DNA from: Sinomonas sp. ASV322
Lineage (GTDB): Bacteria; Actinomycetota; Actinomycetes; Actinomycetales; Micrococcaceae
Reading direction: 5' to 3'
DNA: 64,000 nt
Assembly (NCBI RefSeq): GCF_030908245.1
Contig: NZ_JAVFJJ010000009.1
Location: 62,001 to 126,000 of the forward strand
The position numbers and the translations under genes were made by a program. Of the stretch, positions 35,353 to 43,579 are shown in pieces; within the stretch, counting starts at the first letter, position 1, and the number at the start of each line of letters is the position of its first letter. A model generated the notes under the pieces. That model was not told the DNA's origin. It worked only from the letters and a program-made list of their open reading frames with translations, and did no database searches.

Positions 35353-36315
35353 ATGCGACATTCACTCGATGAAAAAGATCGTCGGATCGCGGCCGCCCTG
35401 GTCGCGTCCCCGCGGATCTCCTGGCGTGAGTTGGGGCGGGTTCTGGATCTATCGGAGCGGACCGTTATTCGCCGCGCGACGACGCTGTACGCCGATGGGA
35501 CCCTGCGGGCCACCGCCGTACGTAACCCAGCCCTGGTCGCTGGCATGGTCCCGATCGCGCTTCGGATCGGTTGCCGTCCCACCAAGATCCGTCAGATCGC
35601 GCAGGCACTGTCCCAAAGAGGTGACACGGTCTGGGTTGACATCCTGGCCAGCGGCAACGAGATCTCCGCCGTCTTCTTCCTCGACAATCCTGAGTCGCGC
35701 AACAACCTGCTTCTGCGCGACCTCCCCGCCACCGAGGCGGTCGAGTCGTGGACCGTCCACACACTGCTGCGGGTGTTTCCGACCGCCTTCCGTTGGACCG
35801 CAGGATTGTTGACAGCCCACGAGTACGCCGAACTCGTGCCCGTGCACCCGGCCACTGAGCCTGCGGCCTACCGGGCGCACAGCCTGGACATGGCCTTGAC
35901 CGACGAGCTCGTGGCCGACGGACGCGCCTCGTACGTCGAACTCGCCGACCGCGTCGGCACCACGCCTCTCACAGTCCGGCGCCGGTTGGAAGCCATGCTC
36001 GATGCCCAGATACTGCGCCTGGCGACCGAAGTCGACTTGGCGCTGCTGGGTGCTCAGGCAGAAGCGCTGCTCTGGATCGCAATGCCGCCCGCGACATTGA
36101 ACCCCGTGGCCGAGCAACTCAGCGGCCATCCCTTGGTCCGGTTCTGTGCCGCGACCACCGGCCCGGCGAACCTCCTGGTCGCCGTAGCCACGGCCGATCT
36201 CGACGCTCTCTACACCTTCCTCACCGACACTGCAGGGCCGCTGGAGTCGGCACGCTCGATCGACATCACTCCACTCTTGGCGTCGGTGAAGAGGACCGGA
36301 CTCATCCGCCACTGA
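35353..36315 (+). CDS. Lrp/AsnC-family regulator with two HTH-ligand modules
   Basis: A 320-residue regulator, about twice the usual 150-residue Lrp length. Residues of about 4-60 form an AsnC HTH (SLDEKDRRIAAALVASPRISWRELGRVLDLSERTVIRRATTLYADGTL), then a RAM-like domain. A second HTH lies at about 178-235 (DMALTDELVADGRASYVELADRVGTTPLTVRRRLEAMLDAQIL), followed by a second RAM-like domain ending near LASVKRTGLI. It probably senses a small ligand and controls the divergent amidohydrolase across 35224-35352. That gap contains TTCGC repeats around 35305-35320. Base composition differs from the core genes. Confidence 0.83.
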   Translation: MRHSLDEKDRRIAAALVASPRISWRELGRVLDLSERTVIRRATTLYADGTLRATAVRNPALVAGMVPIALRIGCRPTKIRQIAQALSQRGDTVWVDILASGNEISAVFFLDNPESRNNLLLRDLPATEAVESWTVHTLLRVFPTAFRWTAGLLTAHEYAELVPVHPATEPAAYRAHSLDMALTDELVADGRASYVELADRVGTTPLTVRRRLEAMLDAQILRLATEVDLALLGAQAEALLWIAMPPATLNPVAEQLSGHPLVRFCAATTGPANLLVAVATADLDALYTFLTDTAGPLESARSIDITPLLASVKRTGLIRH

Positions 36316-36347
36316 CCCTGGCCCGACATCCCAGGTGTCAATCGCGA

Positions 36348-36476
36348 GGCGCCGGTGCGCTGGGCCATGGCGTGCTGGGCAGGCGGCGGGATCATCCGAT
36401 CGTCGGTGGCGATCAAGTACCAGCTGGGCTTGGTGCGCCACGCAGGTTCGCTGATGGTGCCGTTGAGCGCTTCGAC
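36348..36476 (-). pseudogene. Alpha/beta-hydrolase C-terminal fragment
   Basis: In one minus-strand frame, about 43 codons read VEALNGTISEPAWRTKPSWY and LIATDDRMIPPPAQHAMAQRTGA. This matches the late region of actinobacterial alpha/beta hydrolases (PSWYLVATxDRxIPPxAQrxMAxRAGA). The family's next block, with the catalytic His, is absent: the frame diverges into unrelated sequence towards the AsnC gene. No start or other domain parts remain. It is a remnant at the right edge of the island. Confidence 0.6.
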
Positions 36477-36513
36477 TCCCCAGGGCCGGTTTCTGCCAGT
36501 CGTATCAAATCTC

Positions 36514-36556
36514 AAAAACGTTCAGGCTCGGAGATCCACGATCTCCGAGCCTGAAC
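36514..36556 (-). terminator. Intrinsic terminator of tRNA-fMet
   Basis: GTTCAGGCTCGGAGATC and GATCTCCGAGCCTGAAC form a 17-bp perfect stem with a 3-nt loop. On the minus strand it is followed by GTTTTTG, a rare true T tract in this window. It starts 4 nt after the tRNA 3' end. Confidence 0.85.
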
Positions 36557-36559
36557 TTT

Positions 36560-36571
36560 GTTGCGGGGACA
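36560..36571. repeat. attR-like tRNA-fMet 3' end (second repeat copy)
   Basis: GTTGCGGGGACA, identical to 33546-33557. Here it is part of the functional tRNA: reverse-complemented it supplies the last T-stem base pairs, the CCCCGCA acceptor strand and A73. Confidence 0.6.
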
Positions 36572-36634
36572 GGATTTGAACCTGCGACCTCTGGGTTATG
36601 AGCCCAGCGAGCTACCGAACTGCTCCACCCCGCG
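36561..36634 (-). tRNA. Initiator tRNA-fMet (CAT)
   Basis: The 74-nt minus-strand sequence starts CGCGGGGTGGAGCAG and folds as a cloverleaf with anticodon loop CTCATAA (anticodon CAT). It ends CCCCGCA plus discriminator A. The unpaired C1-A72 and the three G-C pairs in the anticodon stem (GGG/CCC) mark it as the initiator, not elongator, tRNA. CCA is not encoded (CAA follows). It is followed by a strong terminator and its 3' end is duplicated 3 kb away. Confidence 0.95.
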
Positions 36635-36749
36635 GCGCACTCAAGAGGTTACCAACGAGTGAACGCGGAGCCAAATCGGCCAGCGCCCGGCCGCACTCCC
36701 CCGAGCACGGCCGGGCCCTCGCGCAGCGCTTCTCCCTGCCTTCTGGTGA

Positions 36750-39700
36750 CTACTTGCTCGGCGACGGCGACGGGGTGGCGGACGAGCTCGGCGACGGCGT
36801 CGACGATCCGGACGACGCGCCGCCCTGCCCCTGCTGCGCCGCTGCAATCTTCGCCTCGGCGTCGAGGGCGCGCGTCACCGCGTCGGAGAGCCGCTTCTGC
36901 GCCGCGCCGTACGCCGCGAAGTCTCCGCTCGTCAGGGCGGACTGGCTGTCCTTGAGCGCCTGCTGGGCGTCCTTGAGGGCCTGGTTGAGCTGATCCGTGG
37001 CGCCGCTCGCGGCCGGCGGTGGTGTCTGCTGCGGCGGGTTCTGCGGGTTGGTGCCCGCATCGCCCGCGGACGCGCCCGAGTTTCCGCCGAAGAGGCTCTT
37101 GAGGGCATCGTCGAGCGTGGGGGCGAATCCGACCTTGTCGCCGAACGCGACGAGGACCCGCTGCAGCGTCGGGTATGAGGTCGAGCCCGTCGACTGGACG
37201 TAGACCGGCTCGACGTACAGGAGCCCGCCGCCCACGGGAAGGGTGAGCAGGTTGCCGTTCTGGACCTTCGACGCGCCCTGGCGGAGCAGGTTGAGCGATG
37301 TCGAGACAGAAGGATCCGAGTCGAAGCGCGACTGCACCTGGCCGGGGCCCGGCACGGTCGTATCGGTGGGAAGCCTCAGGAGCCTCAGCTTGCCGTACTC
37401 GGGGCCCTTGACCCCCGTCTTGCTGCCGGCGTCGGAATCCGCCGCGAGGAAGCCGTACATGACCTCACGCGACTTGCCCGGCTCGACCGTCTGGGGAATG
37501 TAGCTCGACGTGAGCTGGAACGCCGGCGTCTTCTGGTCCGGCATCTGAAGAGACATGTAGTACGGCGGCTGCTTGCTGCTCGACTTGTCTGGCGCCGGGT
37601 CGTTCGGGACGCTCCACACGTCGTCGTTCTGGTAGAAGCTCGCGGGATCCGTCACGTGGTAGCGGGCCAAGAGCTCGCGCTGGACCTTGAAGAGGTCCTC
37701 GGGGTAGCGCACGTGGCTCATGAGGGAACCGGACATCTCGGAGAGGGGCTTGACCGTGGAGGGGAAGACCTTCTCCCAGGTCTTGAGCACGGGGTCCTGG
37801 TCGTCCCACGCGTACAGCGTCACGGAACCGTCGAACGCATCGACAGTCGCCTTGACCGAGTTGCGGATGTAGTTGACCGACGAGGGCGGAAGCGCCGTGT
37901 TCCGGCCAGCGCCGGTCTGCGAATCAGTCGTGACCTGCTGGAGCTGCTGCTGCTGCGAGTAGGGGAAGTACTGGCTCGTCGTGTAGCCGTCCACGATCCA
38001 CTTGACCTTGCCGTCCACGATCGCGGGGTACACCGTGCCGTCGAGTGTGAGGTACGGCGCGACCTTCTGCACGCGGTCACGCGGTTCCCGGTTGTAGAGG
38101 ATCTGCGACTTGTCGTTCACGCCGTCGGAGAACAGGAGGTCCGTGCTCTGGAACTTGAGGGCGTAGATGAGGCGGTTGAAGAGATTGCCGACGTTGGGAC
38201 CGCCGTTGCCCGTGTACGTGTACAGGGTGTCGCCCTGGCTGCCCTGCGGCTTGTCCTGCTCGCGCGGCTGCGCGCCGGACGACGCACCGACGACCGAGTA
38301 GTCGGGCGAATACTGGCCGAAGTAGATGCGGGGCTGGTACGTGTCCTCGGAGCCGAGGACACCGGTCGTGGGGATGCCGGACTGAAGGAACTGCGGCTTT
38401 CCATCGGCGGTCGCCTTGTTGCCGTACGCCGCGACCACTCCGTAGCCGTGCGTGTAGACGATGTGCGTGTTGTACCACGACTGCTGGTTCGGGCTCAGGC
38501 CGCTCAGGTTGAGCTCGCGCACGGCGATCACGGTGTCCTGGTTCGCGTTGTTCACGCTGTAGCGGTCCACGTTGAGCATCGGCGAGAACTGGTAGTACGG
38601 GCGATACTGCTCAAGCTGCTGGAACGTCGACGAGATGAGCGTCGGGTCGAGAAGCCGGATGTTCTGCGTTGTCTGCGCGTCCGGCTGGAGCGCCCCGGGT
38701 GCCGCCGTCGTGGTCGCGTTGTACGCGCTGACTTCGACGCTGTCGAGGCCGTAGGCCTCGCGCGTGAGCTTGATGGTCCGGTCGATATACGGCGCTTCGA
38801 GGGTCTTCTCCGACGGCGTCACCTGGAACTGCTGGATGACCCAGGGGTAGACCCCGCCCGCGAAGATCCCCGTGATGACGAGCATCGCGGTGCCGATGAG
38901 CGGCAGCCGCCACCGCCCGATGACCGCGGCGACGATGAACAGGATCGCGACGATGCCTGCCGCGATCGCGAGGATCGCCTTGGTCGGGATGACCGCGTTG
39001 ACATCCGTGTACATCGCGCCGGCCCAGCGCGTGTACGAGTTCTGAAGCGTTCCGTACCTGTCGAGCCAGAAGTTCACGGCGATGAGGAGGACCAGCAGGG
39101 CGCCGCTCACAGCAAGGTGCAGCTGGGCCACGCGCGCCGTGTAGATACCGCGTTCGCTGATGCGGATCGAACCGTACAGGTAGTGGGTCAGGAGCCCCGC
39201 GATCCCGGAAATGACGACGACGCCAAGCAGATAGCCGACGAGCGTGCCGAGGAACGGCAGGGTGAAGAGATAGAAGCTCAGATCCAGCCCGAACTGGGGA
39301 TCCGTCTGACCGAACGGGACCTGGCTGAAGAAGAGCGCGGCCTTCTGCCACTGGCTCGCCGCGGCGGCGCCCGCGAAGAGCCCGAAGACGATCGGAACCC
39401 CCGCCATGACGATCCGGCGGATCGGCTCGAGCTGCGCCTGGTAGCGGCTCAGCGCGTCCGGCGGGCCCCCGTTCGGGGCGTAGACCGGGCGCGCACGGTA
39501 CGCGAGCTTGATCGACGCATAGATGGCCAGACCCATCCCGAGCGCCCCGACGAGGAACACGGCGCCGCGGGCGAGGTTCTGCGTCACGAAGACCTGGATG
39601 AAGCCGAGCTGCTGGTACCACAGCACGTCGGACCACACTTGGGCGAAGAAGACGAAGCCGACCACGAGCACGATCGCAATGACGATCGTCGGAAGAAGGG

Positions 39701-39755
39701 GCCCGCGCCTCTTCCTCAGGGGGCGTGGACTGGTGCCTTCGGGACGGGATGTCAC
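36750..39755 (-). CDS. UPF0182 family large membrane protein
   Basis: A 1001-residue protein of the UPF0182 family (Rv3193c-like). The N-terminal 320 residues hold seven TM helices (e.g. [47 protein letters not shown]). A large extracytoplasmic domain includes the family motifs [39 protein letters not shown] and [25 protein letters not shown] Pro/Ser/Gln-rich C-terminal tail follows. Function is unknown in the literature I recall. GTG 39755 with GAAGAGG upstream was used. It neighbours the PDZ/Lon gene, as in M. tuberculosis. Confidence 0.92.
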   Translation of the reverse strand: MTSRPEGTSPRPLRKRRGPLLPTIVIAIVLVVGFVFFAQVWSDVLWYQQLGFIQVFVTQNLARGAVFLVGALGMGLAIYASIKLAYRARPVYAPNGGPPDALSRYQAQLEPIRRIVMAGVPIVFGLFAGAAAASQWQKAALFFSQVPFGQTDPQFGLDLSFYLFTLPFLGTLVGYLLGVVVISGIAGLLTHYLYGSIRISERGIYTARVAQLHLAVSGALLVLLIAVNFWLDRYGTLQNSYTRWAGAMYTDVNAVIPTKAILAIAAGIVAILFIVAAVIGRWRLPLIGTAMLVITGIFAGGVYPWVIQQFQVTPSEKTLEAPYIDRTIKLTREAYGLDSVEVSAYNATTTAAPGALQPDAQTTQNIRLLDPTLISSTFQQLEQYRPYYQFSPMLNVDRYSVNNANQDTVIAVRELNLSGLSPNQQSWYNTHIVYTHGYGVVAAYGNKATADGKPQFLQSGIPTTGVLGSEDTYQPRIYFGQYSPDYSVVGASSGAQPREQDKPQGSQGDTLYTYTGNGGPNVGNLFNRLIYALKFQSTDLLFSDGVNDKSQILYNREPRDRVQKVAPYLTLDGTVYPAIVDGKVKWIVDGYTTSQYFPYSQQQQLQQVTTDSQTGAGRNTALPPSSVNYIRNSVKATVDAFDGSVTLYAWDDQDPVLKTWEKVFPSTVKPLSEMSGSLMSHVRYPEDLFKVQRELLARYHVTDPASFYQNDDVWSVPNDPAPDKSSSKQPPYYMSLQMPDQKTPAFQLTSSYIPQTVEPGKSREVMYGFLAADSDAGSKTGVKGPEYGKLRLLRLPTDTTVPGPGQVQSRFDSDPSVSTSLNLLRQGASKVQNGNLLTLPVGGGLLYVEPVYVQSTGSTSYPTLQRVLVAFGDKVGFAPTLDDALKSLFGGNSGASAGDAGTNPQNPPQQTPPPAASGATDQLNQALKDAQQALKDSQSALTSGDFAAYGAAQKRLSDAVTRALDAEAKIAAAQQGQGGASSGSSTPSPSSSATPSPSPSK

Positions 39756-39900
39756 GGCTACCTCTTCACTCGGATCTTGAATTCATCAGGTGTGCGCGAT
39801 GGCGCGGGGCGCTCCCCGCGCTCCGCCTAAGTCAAGCACGGTCCGCTCGCATCGGGAGTTCCCTCGTCAAGCTCCGCTCCCGGTAACGATTCGGAGACGG

Positions 39901-41073
39901 TCAGCCCTTGGTACATTGCGGGAGGCTTGCCGGATCCGCACCGTGCGCATACGAATCGACGGCTCGGCGCGCACCGTCGAGTGTGTCGACCCGGACGACG
40001 GCGAGCCCGTCGGGGATGCGCCCGACCACCTCGCCGCAGTTGCCGGCCGGAGCGAGGAAGAGCGTCGCCCCCTCGCGCCGGGCTCCGTTCATCTTTTGGA
40101 CGATCCCCCCGATCTCGCCGACCGAGCCGGTCGGATCGATAGTCCCCGTGCCCGCGATCTGCTTGCCGCCCGTGAGGTCCCCGGGCGTGAGCTTGTCGAT
40201 GATCCCGAGGGCGAACATCATGCCGGCGCTTGGGCCGCCGACCTTGTCGAGGGCGAAGTCGACCGTGAAGGGGAACGTGAATGCGTAGGTCACCGTGAAG
40301 CCGAGCAGGTACTTCCCCTGGCCCGCATCCCGCGGCGTGATCGAGACCGTGTGCTGGGTGCCGTCGCGCTCGAAGCCGACGTCGAGGGGCTTGCCCTGGG
40401 ACGCCGCGACGAGCTTCTGGATCGTGCTGAGCGAATCGACGGTCTGCCCTGCGACCGTCACGATCGTATCGTGGGGCTCGAGCTTGCCTGCCGAGGCCGA
40501 GTTGGTGACGAGCCCCGCCACCTTGATCCGCTGCGTGAACGGGATGGCGAGCTCCTTGAGCGCCGCCGCGACTGCATTGTCCTGAGAACTCTGCATTTCG
40601 ACGGTGTTCTCCTGGGCGACCTGCTGGCGCGTGACGCCCTTCGGATAGAGCGTGTCGACGGGAGTGATGGACTCGGTGGGATCGAAGGCCGCCCGCACGA
40701 GCCCGAGAAGGCTGACGTCTGAGTTGGGTCCGCCCTCGACGTAGACGGTCGTGAGATCGAGGGCCCCGTGCGCGGGGTACGTCTCGTGGCCCTGGATGGA
40801 GATGACGTCCTTGCCGCCCGCGGACCCCAGCGTGTTGTACACCGGCCCGGGACGCTCGACGACGTACGGAACCGGCATGGCCCACACCACGGCGACCAGC
40901 GCAAGCGCGACCGTCCCCGAGACGATGGCGACCACTCCACGCCCCGTGGAGGGCCCCCTCCGCGCACGCCGAAGCCGCGGGAGCCCGCCGTCGTCCGCTG
41001 GTTCTCCCCCGCCCAGGCCCTCCAAAGGCAGGCTCTCGGGGGCGCGCTCGGGAGGGGTGACGCTGCTGCTCAC
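39901..41073 (-). CDS. Membrane-anchored PDZ-Lon (S16) protease, YlbL-like
   Basis: A 390-residue protease. A cytoplasmic N-terminus of about 35 residues and one TM (GVVAIVSGTVALALVAVVWAM) are followed by VPYVVERPGPVYNTLG typical of YlbL. A PDZ domain (about 190-270: NSASAGKLEPHDTIVTVAGQTV) precedes an S16 Lon-type domain with catalytic Ser in GGPSAGMMFALGI and Lys in QKMNGARREGATLF. It cleaves proteins outside the membrane. GTG 41073 was preferred to the longest frame because GGAAAGG is 7 nt upstream and the extension would overlap the divergent gene's promoter. Confidence 0.85.
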   Translation of the reverse strand: MSSSVTPPERAPESLPLEGLGGGEPADDGGLPRLRRARRGPSTGRGVVAIVSGTVALALVAVVWAMPVPYVVERPGPVYNTLGSAGGKDVISIQGHETYPAHGALDLTTVYVEGGPNSDVSLLGLVRAAFDPTESITPVDTLYPKGVTRQQVAQENTVEMQSSQDNAVAAALKELAIPFTQRIKVAGLVTNSASAGKLEPHDTIVTVAGQTVDSLSTIQKLVAASQGKPLDVGFERDGTQHTVSITPRDAGQGKYLLGFTVTYAFTFPFTVDFALDKVGGPSAGMMFALGIIDKLTPGDLTGGKQIAGTGTIDPTGSVGEIGGIVQKMNGARREGATLFLAPAGNCGEVVGRIPDGLAVVRVDTLDGARRAVDSYAHGADPASLPQCTKG

Positions 41074-41279
41074 GCGGCGCCTTTCCGCGGCGGAGGCCGC
41101 TCGTGCTCGACATAGGTGGCTCGCATCCAGCGTAGTCTCCACGGGCACCTCCGGCGCCCCGGCACCCGCCCGCGCCGAGGGCGATGTGCCGACAGCGAAA
41201 GGGGCAGGCGCCGCCGAGACAGCCACGCGCCGCCGAGGTACCGTGAGGTTGACTGTTCCATCCAGTGATCGGCGGCATC

Positions 41280-42740
41280 ATGACCACTCCGGACAAGCCC
41301 CAAGGCCACGGCGAGGAACCCCAGGATCCCCTCGCCGAGCTCTTCGCCAAGCTCATGGGCGGGGAAGGACTCGAGGGCGTCGACCCAGCCGAGATCGCGA
41401 AGGCGGCCGGGCTTCCGGACGACCCCGCGCTCCTCCAGCAGATGTTCGAACAGGTCCAGTCGATGATGGCGTCGTCTGCCGGAGACGGCCCCGTCAACTG
41501 GCAGCTCGCCCACGAGCATGCGCGCCGGACCGCGGCATCGACGTCCGACCCGTCCGTCTCGGCCGTCCAGAACCGTGGCGTCGACGAGGCGCTGCGCCTC
41601 GCCGAGCTGTGGCTCGACAACGTGACCGACTTCCCGTCCACAGGCCTCATCGGCCGCGGCTGGTCTCGCGCGGAATGGATCGAGGCGACCATGGGCACGT
41701 GGCGGCGCCTCACCGAACCCGTCGCCAACAGCGTGGCGTCCGCCCTCTCGACGGCGATCACCGAGCAGCTGCCCGAGGAGATGAAGGGCATGCTCGGCGG
41801 CGCGACGTCGATGCTGCAGAACATGGGCGGCGCGATCTTCGGCATGCAGCTCGGCGCCGCGATCGGCGCCCTCTCGGGCGAAGTCGTGAGCGCGTCCGAC
41901 GTCGGCGTGCCCCTCGTCGACCTCGAGATGGCGCTCCTGCCCGCGAACGTCGCGAAGTTCGGCGAGGGCCTCGGCCTCCCCGAGGGAGACGTGCGTCTGT
42001 ACCTCGCCGTCCGCGAGGCCGCGCACGCGCGCCTCTTCATGCACGTGCCGTGGCTGCGCGGCCACCTCCTCGGCGCCGTCGAGGATTACGCGCGCGGCAT
42101 CCACATCGACGTCTCACGCATCGAGGAAGTCGCCCGCGAGGTCGACCCCCGGAACCCCGAGTCGATCCAGGAAGCACTCCAGGGCGGCGTCTTCATGCCC
42201 GAGCGGACGCCCCAGCAGGACGCCGCACTCGCCAAGCTCGAGACGGCGCTCGCGCTCGTCGAGGGCTGGGTCGACGAACTCACCGCAGCGGCGACGAGCG
42301 GCGTCCTCCCCTCGGCGCCGGCACTCCGCGAAGCCGTGAGGCGGCGGCGAGCGACGGGCGGCCCCGCCGAGCATGCGTTCGCCTCGCTCGTCGGGCTTGA
42401 GCTGCGCCCCCGCAGGCTCCGCGACGCGGCCGAGCTGTGGGCCTCCCTCCAGGACGAACGCGGGATCAGCGGCCGGGACGCCATCTGGCGGCACCCCGAT
42501 CTCCTCCCCACCGCCGATGACCTCGATGATCCGGCCGGTTTCAGCGCGCGACGCAAGGCCGCGGAGGCACAGGAAACCGAGGTGGACGCGGCCCTCGAGA
42601 AGCTCCTCTCGGGCGGTTTCGACGCGCCGTCCGATGGTGCTGCCGGCGAGGCCGGGCCCGAGGAAACCGGCGAAGGTCCGGCGCCCGGCACGGGACCGAA
42701 GACCGACGACGGCGGCGACGAGCCGACGGCGGGACACTAG
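41280..42740 (+). CDS. Zinc-dependent metalloprotease-like protein (Rv3195/COG5282 type)
   Basis: A 486-residue protein of the actinobacterial 'zinc-dependent metalloprotease/hydrolase' family. Motifs are VNWQLAHEHARRTA near residue 75, LRLAELWLDNVTDFPSTG, WRRLTEPVANSV, then a hydrophobic glycine-rich patch (MLQNMGGAIFGMQLGAAIGALSGEVV). REAAHARLFMHVPWLRGHLLGAVEDYARGI stands where a classical HExxH would be (AAHAR). The active site is therefore atypical and protease activity is unproven. The C-terminal 100 residues are acidic and disordered. ATG 41280 was chosen; GTG 41265 is in frame but lacks a better signal. Confidence 0.78.
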   Translation: MTTPDKPQGHGEEPQDPLAELFAKLMGGEGLEGVDPAEIAKAAGLPDDPALLQQMFEQVQSMMASSAGDGPVNWQLAHEHARRTAASTSDPSVSAVQNRGVDEALRLAELWLDNVTDFPSTGLIGRGWSRAEWIEATMGTWRRLTEPVANSVASALSTAITEQLPEEMKGMLGGATSMLQNMGGAIFGMQLGAAIGALSGEVVSASDVGVPLVDLEMALLPANVAKFGEGLGLPEGDVRLYLAVREAAHARLFMHVPWLRGHLLGAVEDYARGIHIDVSRIEEVAREVDPRNPESIQEALQGGVFMPERTPQQDAALAKLETALALVEGWVDELTAAATSGVLPSAPALREAVRRRRATGGPAEHAFASLVGLELRPRRLRDAAELWASLQDERGISGRDAIWRHPDLLPTADDLDDPAGFSARRKAAEAQETEVDAALEKLLSGGFDAPSDGAAGEAGPEETGEGPAPGTGPKTDDGGDEPTAGH

Positions 42741-42761
42741 CCCGCCGTCGCGCCTTTCTGG

Positions 42762-42812
42762 GACGGAACCGCCCCGGTGCCCGCTGCGAGCGGGCGCCGG
42801 GGCGGTTCCGTC
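42762..42812. terminator. Bidirectional terminator hairpin (23-bp stem)
   Basis: Arms 42762-42784 and 42790-42812 pair over 23 bp with one G-T wobble and a 5-nt loop, beginning GACGGAACCGCCCCGG. It lies between the convergent stops of the metalloprotease-like gene and the small gene at 42827. Confidence 0.8.
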
Positions 42813-42826
42813 AGACGACAGTTCCG

Positions 42827-43024
42827 TCAGTCGATGTCTTCGATGATCTGGCCATACGGTATGTGCTCGTCGAGATGCGCCTGCAGGACGTGCGGGTCGA
42901 TGACGACGCGCACGCCCATTTCGGCCTCGGCGGCGGACTGGAGCAGAACGGGCCGGATCGTCTCGACGAACGACTCGTCGCGGCCTTCGAGGTACTTCTT
43001 GTAACTGGCAGGAAGCTCGCTCAT
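42827..43024 (-). CDS. Small conserved-looking protein, function unknown
   Basis: A 65-residue acidic, probably helical protein: it begins MSELPASYKKYLEGRDESFV and ends HIPYGQIIEDID. No signal peptide, membrane segment, Cys or known motif is visible. Support for a real gene comes from the TAGAAT -10 exactly 6 nt before its ATG and from a terminator just after its stop. Its codon third positions are G/C-biased. Its neighbour upstream is the SprT/YgjP-like gene. I do not recognise a family. Confidence 0.7.
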   Translation of the reverse strand: MSELPASYKKYLEGRDESFVETIRPVLLQSAAEAEMGVRVVIDPHVLQAHLDEHIPYGQIIEDID

Positions 43025-43030
43025 GGCGAG

Positions 43031-43036
43031 ATTCTA
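43031..43036 (-). promoter_or_regulatory. -10 hexamer TAGAAT for the leaderless 65-residue gene
   Basis: Minus-strand TAGAAT ends 6 nt before the ATG at 43024. It overlaps the stop codon (TAG) of the upstream YgjP-like gene. Confidence 0.6.
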
Positions 43037-43579
43037 GGCCGGAGCCGTCCCGCCGGTAAGGCCCCGCGACGTAGCGAAGGACACCCCGGCGAGGAACGCC
43101 TTCGCCTCGGCGCTTCGGGGATAGCCGTCGACGAGCGCCCAGAAGTCCGCGGTGTGCCCGTGGACGAGGAGATGCGCAAGCTCGTGGACGAGGACGTAGT
43201 CGATGACCCACTGCGGCATCTCCTGAAGCTCGTGGGAGAGCCTGATGCTGCGTTCCGCCGGCGTGCACGAGCCCCACCGCGAATTCTGGTTCGTGACCCA
43301 CCTGACCGTCGCGGGCTGGGCTCGGCCCGCGAGATAGCGCGCCGACAGCTCAGCGGCCTTGGCCATGAGCTCGGTGTCAGTCCGTTGCCCCGAGCGGCGC
43401 GCGGCATCCTTCTCGAGCCGCTCCACCATGCGCCGCACCCAGTGTTCCTCTTCGCTCTTGCTGAATCGTGCGGGGATCGCGACGACGGCGGTGCCGCCCT
43501 CCCAGAACGCGCTCACGGTCTTCCGGCGCCGGGCAGAGCGGCGGACTTCGATGGGCGGGCCAGACCCCTCACGCGCCAC
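43034..43579 (-). CDS. YgjP/SprT-like zinc metallopeptidase (M48-like)
   Basis: A 181-residue protein of the YgjP-like metallopeptidase family. It carries the zinc motif VHELAHLLVHGHTADFW (HExxH plus a third His). Upstream is the family block VRWVTNQNSRWGSCTPAERSIRLSHELQEMPQWVIDYVLVHEL. It is cytosolic with no signal peptide; a DNA-repair or protein-quality role is plausible but untested. GTG 43579 overlaps the uvrD2 stop by 11 nt, implying translational coupling. The longer frame upstream is a shadow of uvrD2. Confidence 0.85.
   Translation of the reverse strand: MAREGSGPPIEVRRSARRRKTVSAFWEGGTAVVAIPARFSKSEEEHWVRRMVERLEKDAARRSGQRTDTELMAKAAELSARYLAGRAQPATVRWVTNQNSRWGSCTPAERSIRLSHELQEMPQWVIDYVLVHELAHLLVHGHTADFWALVDGYPRSAEAKAFLAGVSFATSRGLTGGTAPA

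Larger units (their letters stand above)
33546..36571. mobile_element. Putative 3-kb genomic island at the tRNA-fMet 3' end
   Basis: The block is bounded by a direct repeat of the tRNA-fMet 3' end. It contains an amidohydrolase gene, a divergent AsnC-type regulator and a truncated alpha/beta-hydrolase. Codon third positions and spacers are visibly richer in A/T than in surrounding genes (e.g. 35224-35352). No integrase is present, so if it came in by site-specific recombination it is a decayed or trimmed remnant. The tRNA gene itself is intact, as expected for integration that restores the 3' end. Confidence 0.5.

Noticed and set aside
33546-36571. Insertion sequence or composite transposon as an explanation of the foreign block
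   Set aside because: No transposase and no terminal inverted repeats were seen; the repeats match a tRNA 3' end instead.
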